Source: GAS368 sp965227745
GTDB taxonomy: Bacteria; Verrucomicrobiota; Verrucomicrobiia; Opitutales; Opitutaceae
Direction: 5' to 3'
Length of the DNA stretch: 64,000 bases
Assembly: GCA_965227745.1 (NCBI GenBank)
Contig: OZ245769.1
Span: 558,001-622,000 of the forward strand
The notes under the pieces are model-generated. The model saw only the letters and a program-made list of their open reading frames with translations, was not told the origin of the DNA and searched no databases. The position numbers and the translations under genes are program-made. Positions 8,730 to 15,739 of this stretch are shown here, piece after piece. Each line of letters opens with the position of its first letter. The first letter of the stretch is position 1.

Positions 8730-10556
8730 TTACTTGCCGGACTTGGAAGACTTTTCGGCCTTCTGGCGGGCGGCGTTGTTCAGGATGCGCTTGCGGAGGC
8801 GGAGGCTCTTCGGGGTGACCTCGAGGAGTTCGTCGGCGGCGATGTATTCGATCGAGCGCTCGAGCGAGAGCTTCGCGGCCGGCGTGAGACCGGTGGCGAC
8901 ACCGGAACCCTGCGAGCGGAAGTTCGTGAGGGCCTTTTCGCGGACGGCGTTGCACGCGATGTCTTCGTTACGCGGATTCTCGCCGACGATCATGCCTTCG
9001 TAGACTTGCTCGCCGGGGCTCACGAAGAGCTTGCCGCGCTCCTGCACCATGAGGAGGGCGTACGTGGTGGTCTCGCCCGCTTCGGTCGCGATGAGCGTGC
9101 CGGTGATGCGGGTGAGCACTTCGCCCGCGTACGGGCCGTACTCCTTGAACAAATGGCTGGTGACGCCGCGGCCGGAGGTCGCATTGACGACGTCGATCTC
9201 GAGGCCGATGAGGCCGCGGGTCGTGATGGTCGCCTCGATCATCGTGGAGTGCGGGAGCTTCTCCATGTTCGTGAGCTGGCCCTTGCGATTGGCCAGGTTC
9301 TGCATGATGGAGCCGACGCACTCATCCGGAACTTCGATCCAGACGGTCTCATAAGGCTCGAGGCGCTCGCCGCCGGGACCGGTCTTTTCGATCACGGTCG
9401 GGCGGGAGACGAGGAGCTCGTAGCCTTCGCGACGCATGGTCTCGACGAGGACGGCGACTTGCATGGCGCCACGGGCCTTGACGTTGAAGACGCCGGCTTT
9501 GTCGGAGTCTTCGATGTAGATGGAGACGTTGGTCTTCAGCTCGCGCATGAGGCGCTCGCGGATCTGGCGCGAGGTGACGAGCTTGCCTTCCTGGCCGACG
9601 AGCGGACCGTCGTTGACGCAGAACTGCATCTCGAGGGTCGGCGGGTCGATCTGGGTGAAGGGCAGGGCGTGGCCGGCTTCGTCAGCCGTGAGGGTGTCGC
9701 CGATGTCGACGTCCTCGAAGCCCGAGATACCGACAATATTGCCGGCGACGGCGCTCTCGACCTCACGCTGGCCGAGGCCGGTGAACTCGAAGACCTTGGT
9801 GATCTTGGCGCGGACGCGCTTGTGATCGGAGTGGCGAAGGACGAAGACGGGCTCGCCGACCTTGGCGCTGCCGCCGAGGATCTTGCCGACCGCGATACGA
9901 CCGACGTAGTCGCTCCAATCGATATTGGAAACGAGCATGTGGAAGGGATCGTCGGGCTTGGCGAACGGCGGCGGGATGTGGTCGACGATGGTCTGGAAGA
10001 GAGGGGTCATGTCCTTCTTCTCTTCGCCGAGCTTGTACATCATGTAGCCGTCGCGGCCGGAGCCGTACACCACAGGGGCGTCGAACTGCTCGTCGTTGGC
10101 ATTCAGCTCCATGAGGAGCTCGAGCACCTTGTCATACATCTTGGCGGGCTCGGCATTTTCGCGGTCGATCTTGTTGATGACGATCACGACCTTGAGGCCG
10201 AGGGCGAGGGCCTTGCGGAGCACGAAACGGGTCTGCGCCTGGGGACCGTCGTAGGCGTCGATCACAAGGAGAACGCCGTCCACCATGCGGAGGGCGCGCT
10301 CGACCTCGCCACCGAAGTCGGCGTGGCCGGGGGTGTCGAGGATGTTGACGATCTTACCCTGCCAGTGAACGGAGGTGTTCTTGGCCTTGATCGTGATGCC
10401 CTTCTCCTTTTCGAGGTCCATGGAGTCCATGGCGCGCTCCTCGACATGCTGATTGGCGCGGAAAACGCCGCCTTCCTTGAGGAGCTTGTCGACGAGGGTG
10501 GTTTTCCCATGGTCGACGTGAGCGATAATAGCGATATTGCGGATGTTCTGGTTCAT
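8730..10556 (-). CDS. typA: Ribosome-associated GTPase TypA/BipA
   Basis: Translational GTPase of the EF-G/LepA group that binds ribosomes and supports 50S assembly and stress or cold adaptation. Residues 12-19 carry the P-loop AHVDHGKT. The switch region KGITIKAKNTS follows, then DTPGH (G3) and NKID (G4). Domains II, III, V and the TypA-specific C-terminus (SFRSQG-type region reading ALTNFRSQGSG) are all present. I use the ATG at 10556 because AGGAAC lies about 9 bases upstream; an in-frame GTG at 10565 would abut that ribosome-binding site. The product is 608 residues, normal for the family, and the gene appears monocistronic with its own terminator. Confidence 0.97.
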   Translation of the reverse strand: MNQNIRNIAIIAHVDHGKTTLVDKLLKEGGVFRANQHVEERAMDSMDLEKEKGITIKAKNTSVHWQGKIVNILDTPGHADFGGEVERALRMVDGVLLVIDAYDGPQAQTRFVLRKALALGLKVVIVINKIDRENAEPAKMYDKVLELLMELNANDEQFDAPVVYGSGRDGYMMYKLGEEKKDMTPLFQTIVDHIPPPFAKPDDPFHMLVSNIDWSDYVGRIAVGKILGGSAKVGEPVFVLRHSDHKRVRAKITKVFEFTGLGQREVESAVAGNIVGISGFEDVDIGDTLTADEAGHALPFTQIDPPTLEMQFCVNDGPLVGQEGKLVTSRQIRERLMRELKTNVSIYIEDSDKAGVFNVKARGAMQVAVLVETMRREGYELLVSRPTVIEKTGPGGERLEPYETVWIEVPDECVGSIMQNLANRKGQLTNMEKLPHSTMIEATITTRGLIGLEIDVVNATSGRGVTSHLFKEYGPYAGEVLTRITGTLIATEAGETTTYALLMVQERGKLFVSPGEQVYEGMIVGENPRNEDIACNAVREKALTNFRSQGSGVATGLTPAAKLSLERSIEYIAADELLEVTPKSLRLRKRILNNAARQKAEKSSKSGK

Positions 10557-10743
10557 GGCGGACACGTTCCTGATTAAAAAAAGAGGCCCAAAGTGCTCCG
10601 CGCGCGGCGCAAAGGCAAGGCCGAAGGATGAACTCTGTAAAATGTTGAGGGAACGTAACCGGTGAGGTAGCGCGCGTCCCTCGCGCGAAAGTTGACCGTG
10701 CCGCCTACCGATAGTTCTCCGCCATTCCGCTGCGCAAGGCCGC

Positions 10744-11322
10744 TTACCGCATCAGCGCAAAGTACGCCGCGTAGAGTCCCATCCAAAGCCAGAGTTGGAG
10801 TCGCAGCACGAAATCGAGTGGCTTCGCGGCGAACACGCGACCCGCGAGCCAAGCAAGTGTGGTCGTGAGGGCGATTCGTACGGCTGTGCCAGCCACGGAG
10901 GCCAACAGAAATGTCGTCAGCGCGACCTCTTGGGCTCCGGCGTGGACGGCGAAGAGTTTGTAGGGCTGGCCGAGCAGTGCGCCCGTGCCGAGGGCGAGGA
11001 AGCCGTGCGTGTGCAAGGCTTGCGCGGTGCGGACCATGAGATCGCGTGTGATGCCGGGAATCCAATCGAGCGTATTGAGCACGACTTGGGTGCGATCGTG
11101 ATTTTCATGCACGATGAACCAGAGGAGCGTGCCTCCGATCACCGCGCCCGCGAGCGTGGAAAGTCCTGCCCTCAGGGCTGATCGCGGATCGCGAAGAGCG
11201 AGGCGCGTCAGCAGAACATCCGGCAGAATGAAAAAAATGGTGGCTTCCGCGAGGCCCCACGCAAAAGCGAGGGCATTGGTCGCGAGGCCGGAACGACGGC
11301 GAGAGTGCGGGGCGTCGCTCAT
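10744..11322 (-). CDS. Multi-pass inner-membrane protein of unknown function
   Basis: A 192-residue protein starting MSDAPHSRRRSGLATNALAF with about five predicted membrane helices and a long amphipathic loop (VHENHDRTQVVLNTLDWIPG). The block HGFLALGTGALLGQPYKLFA followed by hydrophobic helices recalls the VTT/YqaA-DedA group of membrane proteins, but the resemblance is loose and I do not assign it. Its start codon overlaps the stop of the CDP-alcohol transferase gene by 4 bases (ATGA), so the two are translationally coupled. It is the last gene of a phospholipid-type operon, which suggests a role in lipid handling or transport. Confidence 0.7.
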   Translation of the reverse strand: MSDAPHSRRRSGLATNALAFAWGLAEATIFFILPDVLLTRLALRDPRSALRAGLSTLAGAVIGGTLLWFIVHENHDRTQVVLNTLDWIPGITRDLMVRTAQALHTHGFLALGTGALLGQPYKLFAVHAGAQEVALTTFLLASVAGTAVRIALTTTLAWLAGRVFAAKPLDFVLRLQLWLWMGLYAAYFALMR

Positions 11323-11936
11323 GGCGTCGAACGAGCGGGCTCGGCGAGCGCACGTCGCGCGCGATTGACGATGGTCCAGAGGAGGAGCGCCACGACCAGT
11401 GCGAGCGCGGGCGTGAGCCACGGTGAGAGCGGCACGTGGAGGCCCGCGAGCAGGGCGAAGAGGCCGAAGACGAAGGCGCGGTCGCTCTTGCCCATCGGCC
11501 CATCGTAGCGCCGGCTCGCGCCGATTTGCAGGCCGACGAGGCCCGTCAACTCGGTGACGATGGCGAGGGCGCAGGCGACCACGATGAGTGGCGCATTAAA
11601 CCCGGGGACGAGCGCGAGTGGGAGGTAAAGCCCGGTGTCGGCGATGACATCGCCGACTTCGTTGAGGATGGCGCCGAGGCGGGATTTCTGGCCGTGCTCG
11701 CGCGCGAGCATGCCATCGATGGCATTCAGCGCCATGCGCACGAAGAGGAAGCCCGGCATCACGAGCAACGGCCACGCGCGGGTGGGGTAGAGCGCGACAC
11801 AACCGCCGACGACGAGAGATAAGAGCGCGGCGGCGACGGTAACCTGATTGGCCGTGACGCCCGCGCCCGCCAACCCGCGCGTGATCGGGCGCAGGAGATT
11901 TTGAAAGGCGGGCTTGATGTCGTAGATGGAGGCCAT
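11319..11936 (-). CDS. CDP-alcohol phosphatidyltransferase family protein (YnbA-like)
   Basis: A 205-residue integral membrane enzyme expected to transfer a phosphatidyl group from CDP-diacylglycerol to an alcohol. It opens with IYDIKPAFQNLLRP and carries NAIDGMLAREHGQKSRLGAI followed by LNEVGD, which aligns with the family motif D-x2-D-G-x2-A-R-x8-G-x3-D-x3-D. Two of the four aspartates are asparagine here. As I remember it, E. coli YnbA has a very similar start and the same NALDGMLARE and LNE changes, so this belongs to that subgroup rather than to pgsA or pssA. It sits in an operon with CDP-diglyceride synthase-like and acyltransferase genes, mirroring ynbAB. Substrate unknown. Confidence 0.85.
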   Translation of the reverse strand: MASIYDIKPAFQNLLRPITRGLAGAGVTANQVTVAAALLSLVVGGCVALYPTRAWPLLVMPGFLFVRMALNAIDGMLAREHGQKSRLGAILNEVGDVIADTGLYLPLALVPGFNAPLIVVACALAIVTELTGLVGLQIGASRRYDGPMGKSDRAFVFGLFALLAGLHVPLSPWLTPALALVVALLLWTIVNRARRALAEPARSTP

Positions 11937-11952
11937 GCGGGCGGAGGCGCGC

Positions 11953-12903
11953 TCAGTTCACGTCGGTAAAATAAAAGCGCACAAGGTGAAAGAACACAGG
12001 CGCGGCGAAACAGATGGAGTCGATGCGGTCCATCACGCCGCCGTGGCCCTCGATGAGGTTGCCGTAGTCTTTCACGCCGCGGTCACGCTTGATGGCCGAC
12101 ATCACCAGCCCGCCGAAGAAGCCCATGACGGTGATCACGAGCGAGAGCGCGCCGGCCTGCCACGGGGAAAACGGCGTGGCCCACCAGAGCGCCGCGCCGA
12201 TGGCGCTCGCCGAGAGAACGCCGCCAACGAAGCCCTCCCAAGTTTTGCTCGGGCTGAGGACGGGCGCGATCTTGTGGCGGCCGAAGAGTTTGCCCCACAC
12301 GTATTGCAGCACGTCGCTGAGCTGCGCGATCATCACGAGAAAGAGCAGCAGGCGGGCATTGGCGCCGGTGAAGCCGGGAATATCGAGCATCAGTAACGCC
12401 GGTACGTGGCTCACGCAGTACACGCAGACCATGAGGGCCCATTGAATCTTGGCCGTGCGCTCGAGGAAGTGCTGCGTGTCGCCGCCGAGCGCGCAGCGGA
12501 TCGGGATGAAGAGGAAAACGTAAACGGGAATGAAGACCGTGAAGAGCCCGTACCAGCCCTGCGCGACGAGCACGTACTGCAGTGGCACGACGACGAAAAA
12601 CGCCCAGAAGAGCGCGCGGTGATCGGCGGTGCGCGTGGGCGTGAGCGTGACGAATTCACGCAGCGCGAAAAACGATATCAGCCCAAAGAGAATGATCGTG
12701 CCGAGGCCGCCGGTGATCAGCGCGACGGAGAAAATCCCGACCATCACCCACCACGCGCGCACGCGGGCATCGAGATTAGCGATGACGGCGTTGGTCGTTC
12801 CCGCAGGCTGGCGGCCCTTCAGGATGGCCGTGATCAGGCTGGAGAGCGCGAGGAGGCCTACGATGCCGCCGAGGAGATAAAGTGTGATGCGATCGACGTG
12901 CAT
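11953..12903 (-). CDS. CDP-diglyceride synthase-like protein (CdsA/YnbB family)
   Basis: A 316-residue membrane enzyme predicted to convert phosphatidic acid and CTP to CDP-diacylglycerol, the substrate of the next gene in the operon. It has about eight hydrophobic helices, SPSKTWEGFVGG, and the C-terminal signature SAIKRDRGVKDYGN followed by EGHGGVMDRID. The usual P or G before the GHGG element is E here. The gene starts 5 bases after the upstream acyltransferase stop, and the CDP-alcohol transferase follows 16 bases later. It may be a specialised paralogue rather than the housekeeping cdsA, because of its YnbA-like partner. Confidence 0.88.
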   Translation of the reverse strand: MHVDRITLYLLGGIVGLLALSSLITAILKGRQPAGTTNAVIANLDARVRAWWVMVGIFSVALITGGLGTIILFGLISFFALREFVTLTPTRTADHRALFWAFFVVVPLQYVLVAQGWYGLFTVFIPVYVFLFIPIRCALGGDTQHFLERTAKIQWALMVCVYCVSHVPALLMLDIPGFTGANARLLLFLVMIAQLSDVLQYVWGKLFGRHKIAPVLSPSKTWEGFVGGVLSASAIGAALWWATPFSPWQAGALSLVITVMGFFGGLVMSAIKRDRGVKDYGNLIEGHGGVMDRIDSICFAAPVFFHLVRFYFTDVN

Positions 12904-12908
12904 GCAAT

Positions 12909-13514
12909 TCAGGCGCGCTGGAGGGCGGTGACGGCGAGGCGGGCGCGCTCGAGAAACGCGTCCTTCGCTTCGGCGGGGTCGAACGCGAGCGGCGCGCCGA
13001 CGGCGAGTGTGGCGACGAGCGGCACCGGGAGGAAGTCGCCCTTGGGCAGAATGCGATTAAGATTATCAAGCAGCACCGGCACGAGCGGCACCGTAGGACG
13101 AGCGCGGGCGAGGTGATGCAGGCCGGACTTGAAGGGCTGCAATTTCCCGTCGGGACTGCGCGTGCCCTCCGGAAAAACGATGAGCGACGCGCTGGCGTCG
13201 AGCGCCGCGACCATAGGCGCGAGGGGATTGGTCGCGACCGTTACTTTTTGGCGCTCGATGAGCACGGCGTTAAACACCGTGACCGCGAGCCAGCGGTGCG
13301 CGGCGGTTTTCTCCCAGTAGTCGCGACCCGCGACGGGGCGCACGCGTTTACGCTGCGCAGGCGGCAGTGCGGCCCAAATCGTTGCGAAATCGAGATGGCT
13401 CGAATGGTTGGCGAAAAAGATGCACGGTCCCGTCGGGACTGCCGTCTCAGGCAGCAGGCGCACACCGCAGCCGAGCCGGATGGCGGCGGCAAGAAGATCA
13501 GACGGGAGACTCAT
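12909..13514 (-). CDS. 1-acyl-sn-glycerol-3-phosphate acyltransferase (PlsC family)
   Basis: A 201-residue acyltransferase with the catalytic motif NHSSHLDF (H-x4-D), the substrate-binding FPEGTRS and a later PLVPVLL block. It would acylate lysophosphatidic acid to phosphatidic acid at the inner membrane. Phosphatidic acid is the substrate for the CDP-diglyceride synthase-like enzyme encoded 5 bases downstream. It is the first gene of the four-gene lipid operon that runs from 13514 to 10744, starting 45 bases after the esterase stop. Confidence 0.88.
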   Translation of the reverse strand: MSLPSDLLAAAIRLGCGVRLLPETAVPTGPCIFFANHSSHLDFATIWAALPPAQRKRVRPVAGRDYWEKTAAHRWLAVTVFNAVLIERQKVTVATNPLAPMVAALDASASLIVFPEGTRSPDGKLQPFKSGLHHLARARPTVPLVPVLLDNLNRILPKGDFLPVPLVATLAVGAPLAFDPAEAKDAFLERARLAVTALQRA

Positions 13515-13559
13515 GCCATGCGCACCGCGAGGGTGATGAAACCGCTGCGGCGGCCGCGC

Positions 13560-14510
13560 TCACGGGATGAACTTTCGCTCCTGAAACCAATAGAGCAACT
13601 GGGTATCCCAGGGCGGAGCGGGCCGGCCGGGGCGGCCGAGGCCGAGGCCGTGCGCGCCCTTTTCATAGATGTGGAGGGTAGGCAGGCCGCCGGCTTTTTT
13701 CAGGGCGGCGGCGAAGAGAATCGAATTTTCCACGGGCACCGTCTTGTCCTCGACGGTGTGCCAGAGGAAGCAGGGCGGGGTGTCCTTGGTGACCTGAAGT
13801 TCGTTCGAGAGAAATTTAACGAGCTCGGGATCGGGGTTGTCGCCGAGGAGTTGTTTCTTGGAGCCGGCGTGCGCAAATTCGCCGAGCGAGATGACGGGAT
13901 AGCATAGGATCCCGAGATCGGGGCGGGAGCTTTCGCGCTCGATGGGATCGGTGGCGTCGGGTTTGCCGGCGTCGAAGTGAGTGACGAGCGTCGAGGCAAG
14001 GTGACCGCCGGCGGAGGAGCCGATCACCGCGATGCGCGCAGGGTCGCGGCCGTCGCGCTTCGCAAAGGCGCGCACCATCCGCAGCCCGCGCGCGGCGTCG
14101 CCGAGCTCGATGGGGTGGCGGTAGCCGGAAGAGCCGAGACGGTATTTCAAAACATAAGCCGTGATGCCGTGCGCGGCGAAAAATTCGGCGTAGCCCGTGC
14201 CCTCGTGCTCGGCGAGACCACTATAGCCACCGCCGGGGAGGACGAGAATGGAAGCGCCGGTGTCCTTGGCCTTGTCGGCGGGGAACGGCGTGAGCGTCGG
14301 AATATCGAGAGGGCGCTCGCCGAGAGCACCAGGCGCGGCTCCTTCCCAGAGGCGGATGGGGCCGAGGATACTTTGATAGCTGGGGGCCGCGGGAGCTTTG
14401 GCGGTGGGCGTGGCGGCTTTGGGCGCGGTCGGGGCGGCGGCTTTTTCAGCGGCGCTTAGAGATGCGAAAGGAGTCAGGAGGAGGAGGACGAGGGTGGGGA
14501 GGCGGGGCAT
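13560..14510 (-). CDS. Secreted alpha/beta-hydrolase (esterase/acetylxylan-esterase-like)
   Basis: A 316-residue exported hydrolase. The ATG at 14510 gives a clear signal peptide, MPRLPTLVLLLLTPFASLSA, cut before AEK, followed by an alanine/proline-rich linker. The catalytic domain has the oxyanion-hole LVLPGGGYSGL, the nucleophile elbow IGSSAGGH, the acid in VEDKTVPVENS and the histidine in EKGAHGLGLG. These proteins commonly deacetylate plant polysaccharides or hydrolyse short-chain esters; the exact substrate cannot be read from sequence. It lies 45 bases upstream of the acyltransferase gene and may be cotranscribed with the lipid operon. Confidence 0.85.
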   Translation of the reverse strand: MPRLPTLVLLLLTPFASLSAAEKAAAPTAPKAATPTAKAPAAPSYQSILGPIRLWEGAAPGALGERPLDIPTLTPFPADKAKDTGASILVLPGGGYSGLAEHEGTGYAEFFAAHGITAYVLKYRLGSSGYRHPIELGDAARGLRMVRAFAKRDGRDPARIAVIGSSAGGHLASTLVTHFDAGKPDATDPIERESSRPDLGILCYPVISLGEFAHAGSKKQLLGDNPDPELVKFLSNELQVTKDTPPCFLWHTVEDKTVPVENSILFAAALKKAGGLPTLHIYEKGAHGLGLGRPGRPAPPWDTQLLYWFQERKFIP

Positions 14511-14610
14511 AAGGATGACCGTGGCAAACGCGGTCGGCGTTTCAATCCCGCAGTTCACGCGGTCCTCACGCGCTGAGCAAGCGAGCTGCGCGATGGCATC
14601 GCATGCGGGC

Positions 14611-14648
14611 AAAAAAAAATGGCCCCGGGACCTTGCGGTCCCGGAGCC
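14611..14648 (-). terminator. Strong intrinsic terminator facing the structured-RNA block
   Basis: On the minus strand this reads CCGGGACC-GCAA-GGTCCCGG, an 8-bp stem with a GNRA-type loop extended by outer pairs, followed by ATTTTTTTTT. It would end a transcript coming from higher coordinates on the minus strand, where there is no protein gene until beyond 15740 and that gene is on the plus strand. It is therefore evidence for a non-coding minus-strand transcript across 14650-15600. Confidence 0.8.
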
Positions 14649-14649
14649 A

Positions 14650-15500
14650 AATTTTGGGGGTGGGCGTTCGCCACTCGCTCTTTCCCGGCGGCACACGCTT
14701 GGGCGCGCTCGCTTTCGCGGGCGGTGTGCTTCCCGACGCCACTCTCCGCGGCATGCGGATGTCTCGGTCTCATGGCGGGACCGTCCTGACCGTTGCCGGT
14801 CGGGATCTTTCGAGTGAGGCCTCTGCGCCCGGTTCGGTCGCTCCCTGCCGGGGGCGGCGCGCCGGACGTGGTGCGGACACGTCTGCAATACCAAGTTCTC
14901 GCGTCGGCACCGTTGCCACGGGGACGGCACCAGCTTGTGGCTGGCCGTTGGCCCCGCGTTACGGGTCTGACCTCTTACCTCTCAGGTTGCTTTCGCTCTT
15001 GCAGCGGGGTGACGTGTGTTTCACGCCGCCCCGTCGAGGAAGGTCGACGAACTTTGCCAGGTTCGTTCCCTCCGCGCGGCCGCGTCGTCCTTGCGCGCCC
15101 GGCTCCGAGGAGCAGGGCCTTTTGGCGGGGTGGGCCCGCCGGACGGCGCGACTGCGTTCTGGTCTGCGCAGTAGCAACCAAAACCCTCTGGGGTAACTGC
15201 GTCGGCGCACGGGTCGAAACTTCCCGTGGGCCTGACTCGGCTTGGCGTGGTTTCTGATCACGCCTGGCCGCTCAACTCCTTGCTTCGTGGAACTGGGCCG
15301 GACACGACTCCGGCCAGAGGAGCTGGTGAGATATGCCTGACGCCTCGCTTCCGCGAGATGCAGGGGTGGTCGGAACCAGCTTCCGTCCACCTTTCCCCGG
15401 TCGCCCGGGATTATCCCAGCCGTGCTTTCAGCGACGTTTTTCAGGCCGCTGCGCTGCGACTGTTCTATCAAGGAACGAGGGAGAGCGTGCGGCGCGTGGC
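14650..15500. ncRNA. Hairpin-dense non-coding block, probable large structured RNA of unknown class
   Basis: About 850 bases with no convincing protein frame on either strand but a near-continuous run of local stems. Examples are 14691-14729 (GCACAC/GTGTGC enclosing 14707-14722), 14765-14783, 14785-14804, 14865-14883, 14920-14955, 15006-15032, 15032-15049, 15124-15140, 15151-15172, 15201-15236 (12 pairs with one G-G mismatch and one bulge), 15244-15264, 15296-15315, 15344-15357 and 15365-15391. Strand is unresolved. Internal G-U pairs in four stems fit a plus-strand RNA. The intrinsic terminator at 14611-14648 and the GNRA-type loops GAAA and GGAA fit a minus-strand RNA. Hallmark sequences of RNase P RNA, tmRNA, SRP RNA and 6S RNA were not found. 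Confidence 0.5.
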
Positions 15501-15599
15501 GGGGGAAATGAAGCTTTTGTTCCTCACATTCGGCTCACCGGTTAGAGTGGTGAATAAGTTGGGGGTAAGGTTGTGCACGGGTTATTCACTTTTTGAATT

Positions 15600-15733
15600 A
15601 TGAATGACGAATTACGAATGACGAACTTGGAGTGACGGTGAGAGGGGAGAACGGCGAATGAAGATGCAGACGGTTTAAAAATTTCCGGGTTCGACGTTCC
15701 TGATTCGTCATTCGATATTCGCTCTTCGTCATT
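15600..15733. repeat. Inverted 'gaatgacgaat' repeat arms upstream of the helicase gene
   Basis: Left arm gaatgacgaattacgaatga at 15602-15621 and right arm gattcgtcattcgatattcg at 15702-15721 are inverted copies of the same short motif, separated by about 80 bases. The same motif occurs inside the gene at 27184-27882. The pair lies directly before the helicase start and may fold into a stem in the transcript. Confidence 0.55.
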
Positions 15734-15739
15734 TCACTC

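Noticed and set aside
9006..10577. 523-codon plus-strand open frame
   Set aside because: Antisense to typA; composition (E/D/V/G/L-rich with no domain) is the mirror of the real gene's codon usage.
13500..13560. Possible small gene between acyltransferase and esterase
   Set aside because: Only 45 bases separate the genes and no frame with start and stop fits.
14975..15000. Minus-strand stretch GAGCGAAAGC followed by GAGGTAAGAGG, resembling RNase P RNA conserved regions II-III
   Set aside because: The invariant GGAAAGUCC-type region, the AAGRCCAAAUAGG region and the 3' ACAGAA region of RNase P RNA were not found at compatible distances, so the likeness is probably chance.
14603..15603. Several overlapping open frames of 125-197 codons on both strands
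   Set aside because: They overlap each other, have no ribosome-binding sites, show arginine/serine/glycine-rich shadow composition and no recognisable domain; the region reads better as structured RNA.
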